A stretch of 9,833 nt of DNA from Chloroflexota bacterium. Its GTDB lineage: Bacteria > Chloroflexota > Anaerolineae > Aggregatilineales > Phototrophicaceae. The stretch's first letter is position 1. Every line of letters begins with the position of its first letter. Location: contig JAPOYU010000108.1 in NCBI GenBank assembly GCA_026706395.1, forward strand, positions 1 to 9,833, written 5' to 3'. Shown here piece by piece: positions 5,457-9,833 of the stretch. The translations under genes were made by a program, and so were the position numbers. Under the pieces are notes generated by a model. That model was not told where the DNA came from. It saw only the letters and a program-made list of their open reading frames with translations, and searched no databases.

Positions 5457-7346
5457 ATGTCAAGGAAAGCACTCACAAGCTATGGTTTTGTCATAGTCAT
5501 CCTGTTGGCGATCTTCAGCGCTTTCGCCGTCGCCCGGGACTTGCAGAAGGACCCGCTTGTCGCTGAGGTTGAAGCGGGCAATCTGCCGCCGCTGGAAGAG
5601 CGCCTGCCCAACACGCCGCTGGTGGTCGGGCCCGGCTTATTGATGCCGGAAGAAGCGCTGCCGGATTGGGAACCGGGCCAGCACGGCGGCACTCTGCGTA
5701 CCGCCTTCACTAGCGCTTTCGGCTTCTCCGGCGAGCTTTTCGTGATGAATGTTGAGCCGATCGTCGCCGCGCCGGATATTGATGTCGAAGGCTTCTACGG
5801 CAATGTCGCGGAGAGCTTCGAAGTCAACGACGACGCGACCGTTTTCACCTTCACCTTGCGCGAAGGCTTGAAGTGGTCGGACGGTACGCCGGTGACCACA
5901 GCCGATGTTGCCTTCGTCTTTAACGACCTGTACAACAATGGCGAATACGGCGCATTCCCCAACAAATTCAAATCCGCCAGCGGTTCACCGGCGGAATTGG
6001 CAGTGGTGGACGATTACACGTTCAGCCTTTCCTTTGACGTGCCCTCCGGCGGCATCTTGCGCGATCTGGCGATCACTGGCTGGACTTCTTACAACGATAT
6101 GATCAAACCGGCGCATTACCTGGGCGACTATCATCCAAGCTACGCCGATGCCGATGAACTGGCGGCCGCGCTCGAAGCGGAGGGCTTGTCAGCCGAGGAA
6201 TGGCCCATCCTCTTCAACAACAAGGATTGCCCGCGCTTCCATATCATGCGGGAGAAATGTATCGGCTTCCCGCAGTTAAGCCCCTGGGTGGTCACCGAAC
6301 TTTCGGAGTCCGGCACGATCATGCAGCGCAATCCCTACTACTGGAAGGTCGATACTGAAGGCAAGCAACTGCCCTATCTCGACACGCTGGTGGCGCAAGT
6401 GTTCGGCGACGGCGAGATGGTGAACCTCGGCGCGATCGCTGGCGATATCGATTTCTTGTACGGCACGCAGTACAGCAACTTCCCGCTTTACAAAGAAAAT
6501 GAGGAGTCGGGCAATTACGTGACCATCCCGCTGATCTTGCACGCCGACCCGACAGCGCTCTATATTCAGACCTGCAACAACGATCCGGCTTTCGTCGCCG
6601 TCGCTGATGACGTGCGCTTCCGTCGAGGGCTCAGCCATGCCATTGATCGCGAGGAGATCATCGATGTGATCTACCTCGGCCTGGGCAGCATCCCGACTTG
6701 GATCCCGGCCGAATTCGATCCCGATCTCGCCAATCAGTTGCTCGATGAAATGGGCATGGATCAGCGCGATGGCGATGGCTACCGCATGTCGCCCGCCGGC
6801 GAATCCTTCACGCTCTACATTGAGGTGGCGCCGGTGCGGCCCGATATGATCCCGGTGGCGGAGTTAATCGTCGATCACCTGGGCGCCTTCGCTGATATCC
6901 GCGCGGAAATGCGGCAGGAAGATCCCAATGTGAAAAACGAGCGGATCGCCAACAACGAAACGCAATCGTCAATCCATTGGATCCAGACATATCAGTGGCG
7001 ACCCGGTATGAACCAGGAATACGCCAGCAGTTCGCAATGGTGCGCCTCCTGGCGCTCATGGCTGGATACGGGTGGCGCATCCGGCACGGAGCCACCGGCC
7101 GAGGTCAAGCGCCTCTATGAAATTCGCGTGGCGCGCAAGGCAACCGTGCCCTACTCGGAAGCGGACCTGGCTTTGGTCGATGAGCTCTTCGCCTTGCACT
7201 ACGACAACGTCTGGATTCTGCCTATGATCGAGAACGTACTGCGCCCTACCATCTTTAACGCCGACTTCGGCAATATCGCCACGAGCGGGACGCAAATGGG
7301 CGCCTCCCGCGCTGGCGAGCAATACTTCTATCGGACGATGCAGTAA
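5457..7346 (+). CDS. ABC transporter solute-binding protein, family 5 (peptide/oligosaccharide type)
   Basis: This 629-residue protein should capture a peptide, oligosaccharide or similar ligand outside the membrane and deliver it to the permeases encoded next. Residues 9-27 form a hydrophobic N-terminal segment after MSRKALTS, acting as a signal peptide or anchor. There is no Cys nearby, so it is not a standard lipoprotein. The family-5 fold is shown by GGTLRTAF (77-84), LREGLKWSDGTPVTTADVAF (134-153), IMQRNPYYWKVD (288-299) with KQLPYLD after it, and VRFRRGLSHAIDREEIIDVI (386-405). The C-terminal region has an RLYEI segment as in long members of the family. The start is supported by GAAAGGA (5444-5450) six bases upstream. 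It is the first gene of a Dpp/Opp-type transport operon. A hairpin after its stop probably sets its expression above that of the permeases. Ligand unknown; some family members bind oligosaccharides, which would fit the neighbouring glycosidase and sulfatase. Confidence 0.93.
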   Translation: MSRKALTSYGFVIVILLAIFSAFAVARDLQKDPLVAEVEAGNLPPLEERLPNTPLVVGPGLLMPEEALPDWEPGQHGGTLRTAFTSAFGFSGELFVMNVEPIVAAPDIDVEGFYGNVAESFEVNDDATVFTFTLREGLKWSDGTPVTTADVAFVFNDLYNNGEYGAFPNKFKSASGSPAELAVVDDYTFSLSFDVPSGGILRDLAITGWTSYNDMIKPAHYLGDYHPSYADADELAAALEAEGLSAEEWPILFNNKDCPRFHIMREKCIGFPQLSPWVVTELSESGTIMQRNPYYWKVDTEGKQLPYLDTLVAQVFGDGEMVNLGAIAGDIDFLYGTQYSNFPLYKENEESGNYVTIPLILHADPTALYIQTCNNDPAFVAVADDVRFRRGLSHAIDREEIIDVIYLGLGSIPTWIPAEFDPDLANQLLDEMGMDQRDGDGYRMSPAGESFTLYIEVAPVRPDMIPVAELIVDHLGAFADIRAEMRQEDPNVKNERIANNETQSSIHWIQTYQWRPGMNQEYASSSQWCASWRSWLDTGGASGTEPPAEVKRLYEIRVARKATVPYSEADLALVDELFALHYDNVWILPMIENVLRPTIFNADFGNIATSGTQMGASRAGEQYFYRTMQ

Positions 7347-7364
7347 ACCGGTTTGCAGCCGACC

Positions 7365-7389
7365 GAGCCGCGTCGAACTGGCGCGGCTC
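7365..7389 (+). terminator. Stable hairpin between binding-protein and permease genes
   Basis: GAGCCGCG (7365-7372) pairs perfectly with CGCGGCTC (7382-7389) around a nine-base loop, 18 bases after the TAA of the binding-protein gene. ATCCTTTCC follows, a weak T-rich tract. In many ABC importer operons such a hairpin protects the binding-protein message or partly stops transcription, so that the binding protein outnumbers the permeases. Partial termination or mRNA stabilisation are both possible. Confidence 0.55.
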
Positions 7390-7443
7390 ATCCTTTCCAT
7401 GCGCAACGGGTGGCCGCGTCATTAGCGAGACCGGAGAGCGCAA

Positions 7444-8439
7444 GTGGGCATCTATATAGTCAAGCGCCTGCTTACTATGATTCCGCTCTGGCTCCTACTG
7501 TCTGTTATCACCTTCTTCCTGATTGAGCTGCCGCCAGGCGATGTCGTCAGCAACGAAGTCATCGCCTTGCGGGCGCAAAACCTCGAAGTCGACGACACCA
7601 TGATCGCGCGGATGCGGGCGCAATGGGGCTTGGACGACGCCTTTCACATACGCTATCTGCGCTGGGTAGAAAACATCATCGTTCGCGGCGACCTGGGCAG
7701 CACGGTCGACGGGCGCGACACTGTCGATGTCCTGCTCGAAACGCTGCCATACACCATCATCATCGGCGCATCATCGTTGATATTGTCGCTGGGCATAGCT
7801 ATTCCGCTTGGCATTTTCTCCGCCACGCACCAGTACTCGATCGCCGACTACGTCATTACTTTTCTGGCCTTCGCCGGTTTGGGCGCGCCCGGTTGGCTGC
7901 TCGCCATCATCGTCGCCTGGGCGAGTTTGTACTTTCTAGACTTTGTGCCGCTTGGCATCAACTCTCTGGAGTATCTGGCGGCGCCGATGAGCTGGGAGAA
8001 AGCGCTCGACACTGCCAAGCATCTGTGGGCGCCGATATTCCTGACGGCGCTGCCGTCGCTGGGCGCCACTATCCGCATTGTGCGCAACAATCTGCTGGAT
8101 CAGTTGGGGCAGCAATATGTGGTGACCGCTCGTGCTAAGGGCCTGAAAGAGGCGAAGCTGGTGCGTAAATACCCGGTGAAGATCGCCCTCAACCCGCTGA
8201 TCAGCGATTTCGGCATGCTGGTTTACGGCATCGTGGCCGGGCAGGGGTTGATCGGCATCGTGCTGGGATTACCGACATTGGGACCGCTCCTGCTTCAATC
8301 GCTGCTGGCGCAAGACATGATCCTGGCGGGAACCATCCTGCTGATTTACGCCAGCGTCATCTGGCTCGCCACCCTGGCGTCGGATGTACTGCTGGCCTGG
8401 TTCGACCCGCGTATTCGCTTTGAAGGGACGGCGCGCTGA
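7444..8439 (+). CDS. Dpp/Opp-type ABC transporter permease, B subunit
   Basis: This 331-residue inner-membrane permease would form half of the translocation channel with the C-type subunit encoded next. The N-terminus IYIVKRLLTMIPLWLLLSVI is the classic DppB/OppB first helix. It is followed by a periplasmic region with LPPGDVV, WGLDD and RGDLGSTVDGRDTVDVLLETLP. Further hydrophobic helices lie at about residues 103-125, 135-163, 193-210, 252-278 and 292-318. The ATPase-contacting EAA loop is YVVTARAKGLKEAKLVRKY (225-243), and the end carries AWFDPRIRFEG, the usual 'DPRir' finish. Translation starts at GTG 7444, supported by GGAG at 7433-7436, seven bases upstream; no better ATG fits the N-terminal helix. 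The stop codon overlaps the next gene's ATG by one base, indicating coupled translation. Confidence 0.95.
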   Translation: MGIYIVKRLLTMIPLWLLLSVITFFLIELPPGDVVSNEVIALRAQNLEVDDTMIARMRAQWGLDDAFHIRYLRWVENIIVRGDLGSTVDGRDTVDVLLETLPYTIIIGASSLILSLGIAIPLGIFSATHQYSIADYVITFLAFAGLGAPGWLLAIIVAWASLYFLDFVPLGINSLEYLAAPMSWEKALDTAKHLWAPIFLTALPSLGATIRIVRNNLLDQLGQQYVVTARAKGLKEAKLVRKYPVKIALNPLISDFGMLVYGIVAGQGLIGIVLGLPTLGPLLLQSLLAQDMILAGTILLIYASVIWLATLASDVLLAWFDPRIRFEGTAR

Positions 8440-9653
8440 TGGACCGGTACGACAGCCTGCTGCAGCGCCGTGAGCGCGTCCGCGCCAGGTACGGTGTTGC
8501 GGAAGATGAGTCGACCGCCGCCGCTCTGGACGACGCGGACGCCGGCAAGGTCGATGAGGCCTACTACTACGCCAGCCAGTGGCGGCTGATGTGGTGGCGC
8601 TTCCGCCGCCATCGCATGGCTTTGATCTCCGTGTGCCTGTTGATCCTACTCTACCTAATGGCGGCTTTCGCCGAATTCATCGCGCCTTACGAGACGAGGA
8701 CGCGTTTCCGGCGCTATCAGCAGGCGCCGCCCTCCACCATTCACTGGTCGGACGACGACGGCTTCCGCGGTCCCTTTGTCTACGCCGTCGAGCAGGAGCG
8801 CGATCCGGTGACGCGGCGCGTGACTTTCGTGGAAAACCGCGAGAAGATCTTGCCGATCTACTTCTTCGTCGAGACGGAACCCTACGAGCTTTGGGGCGTC
8901 TTCGAGTTGCGGCACAAACTCTTCGGCTTGGGCGAAGAAGGCGAGAAAGCCCGCGTTGGCATCTGGCTATTCGGTTTGGATTCGCTGGCGCGCGATGTCT
9001 TCTCGCGCACGGTCTACGGCGCCCGCATTTCCCTCACGATCGGTGTTGTCAGCGTCGTGCTAACGTTCGTTCTGGGGACGCTGCTGGGCGGCATATCCGG
9101 ATATTTCGGCGGCGTAATCGACAACATCATTCAGCGCGTTATTGAGTTCCTGCGCGCCATACCGCAGTTGCCGCTCTGGATGACGCTGGCTGCCGCCGTG
9201 CCCAAGGAATGGCCCCCGCTCAACGTCTACTTCGCCATCACGCTGATCCTGGCGCTGCTCAACTGGGTCGGATTGGCGAGGGTGGTGCGCGGACGCCTGC
9301 TCTCCATGCGCGAGGAAGACTACGCCCTGGCCGCCCGCTCATCCGGCGCCAGCGACCTGCGCGTCATCATCAGCCACTTGCTGCCCGGCTTCACCAGCCA
9401 CTTGATCCTGTCTGTTACCTTGATGATCCCGCAGATGATCCTCTACGAAACGGCGCTCAGCTTCCTCGGGTTGGGCATGCAGCCGCCGGCGGTGAGCTGG
9501 GGCGTACTCCTGCAAGATTTCCGCGACATCCTGGCGATCTTCCATATCCCTTGGCTGCTCATCCCGGCTTTCTTCGTGCTGGCGACCGTGCTGCTATTCA
9601 ACTTCGTCGGCGATGGCTTGCGCGATGCCGCCGATCCCTACTCGAATATCTGA
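8439..9653 (+). CDS. Dpp/Opp-type ABC transporter permease, C subunit, long form
   Basis: This is the partner permease, with 404 residues against roughly 300 for a typical DppC. The extra length has two sources. One is a charged cytoplasmic N-terminal extension (about residues 1-48). The other is a region of about 90 residues between the first membrane helix (about 60-82) and the conserved FGLDSLARDVFSRTVYGARI (178-197), which normally lies soon after helix 1 as 'lGTDslGRDvfsR'. The rest is standard: EDYALAARSSGASDLRVIIS (293-312) is the EAA loop, ETALSFLGLGMQPPAVSWG (337-355) is the signature before the last helices, and DGLRDAADP (392-400) ends the protein. The start overlaps the preceding stop (TGATG), so translation is coupled. 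Some family members such as YejE are also longer than usual. The role of the insertion is unknown; contact with the large binding protein is a possibility. Confidence 0.94.
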   Translation: MDRYDSLLQRRERVRARYGVAEDESTAAALDDADAGKVDEAYYYASQWRLMWWRFRRHRMALISVCLLILLYLMAAFAEFIAPYETRTRFRRYQQAPPSTIHWSDDDGFRGPFVYAVEQERDPVTRRVTFVENREKILPIYFFVETEPYELWGVFELRHKLFGLGEEGEKARVGIWLFGLDSLARDVFSRTVYGARISLTIGVVSVVLTFVLGTLLGGISGYFGGVIDNIIQRVIEFLRAIPQLPLWMTLAAAVPKEWPPLNVYFAITLILALLNWVGLARVVRGRLLSMREEDYALAARSSGASDLRVIISHLLPGFTSHLILSVTLMIPQMILYETALSFLGLGMQPPAVSWGVLLQDFRDILAIFHIPWLLIPAFFVLATVLLFNFVGDGLRDAADPYSNI

Positions 9654-9668
9654 GCTGGGCGGGTGACA

Positions 9669-9833
9669 ATGAGCCAAATCGCTGAGAAACGCCAACTGCC
9701 GCCGGATACCTTGCTTGATGTGCGGGATCTCAAGGTGGAGTTCCGTCTGCGTGAAGGCACGGTGCGGGCGGTGAACGACATCAGTTTCCGCGTCAAGCGG
9801 GGCAAGACCCTCGGCATCATCGGCGAAAGCGGC
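9669..9833 (+). CDS. Dpp/Opp-type ABC transporter ATP-binding protein, N-terminal part
   Basis: Only 55 codons are inside the window. After a short polar lead (MSQIAEKRQLPPDT) the sequence reads LLDVRDLKVEFRLREGTVRA, then VNDISFRVKRGKTLGIIGES, ending in GESG. This is the normal first strand pair of a DppD/OppD ATPase running into the Walker A motif (GESGSGKS), which is cut by the window edge. It follows permease C by 15 bases and would power the importer by ATP hydrolysis at the cytoplasmic face. ATG 9669 is chosen. An in-frame GTG at 9663 would add two residues. GGGCGGGTGA ahead of the ATG provides a modest ribosome site. A second ATPase gene probably follows outside the window. Confidence 0.9.
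   Translation, partial: MSQIAEKRQLPPDTLLDVRDLKVEFRLREGTVRAVNDISFRVKRGKTLGIIGESG

Noticed and set aside
7345..7354. Perfect palindrome AAACCGGTTT after the binding-protein gene as an operator
   Set aside because: It overlaps the stop codon and lies well inside a transcribed operon. A single ten-base palindrome is weak evidence.

Overview
This is a GC-rich bacterial window. It holds a run of catabolic and transport genes with no RNA gene, insertion sequence, integrase or CRISPR array visible. The gene style suggests an uncultured environmental bacterium: family-5 solute-binding transporters with very long components, a GH116 glycoside hydrolase, a CxPSR sulfatase and a 'DxDxH' amidohydrolase. 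Chloroflexota- or Poribacteria-like lineages are plausible, but this is only an impression. The sequence contains no phylogenetic marker.

Layout. Positions 1-297 are the end of a sugar (CUT1, MalG-like) ABC permease. A GH116-type beta-glycosidase starts at 340 and sits 42 bases behind it on the same strand. The GH116 reading frame is broken twice: once between about 809 and 852, and again at about 2345-2350. The second shift returns to the original frame and gives a convincing C-terminus ending at 2412. A hairpin terminator follows at 2432-2460. The stretch from 2461 to 2786 holds no gene I can support.

An amidohydrolase (amidohydrolase-2/ACMSD-like) lies on the minus strand at 2787-3848. 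It is divergent from a cytoplasmic-type S1 sulfatase at 4010-5347. The 161-base gap between them carries a good sigma70-like promoter pointing at the sulfatase.

From 5457 to the right edge lies a Dpp/Opp-type ABC importer in the usual order: solute-binding protein (5457-7346), permease B (7444-8439), permease C (8439-9653) and the start of the first ATPase (9669 onward, cut by the window). A stable hairpin separates the binding-protein gene from the permease genes. The two permease genes overlap by one base.

How the genes may work together (inference): two importers flank a beta-glycosidase, a sulfatase and a metal-dependent hydrolase/decarboxylase. None of these three enzymes shows a signal peptide. 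The simplest picture is import of a glycoside or sulfated organic compound followed by cytoplasmic trimming. Family-5 binding proteins can carry oligosaccharides as well as peptides, so the second importer could serve the same substrate class. I see no clearly new biological system. The most notable observations are the paired frameshifts in the GH116 gene, the large insertion in the C-type permease, and the binding protein without a lipobox.
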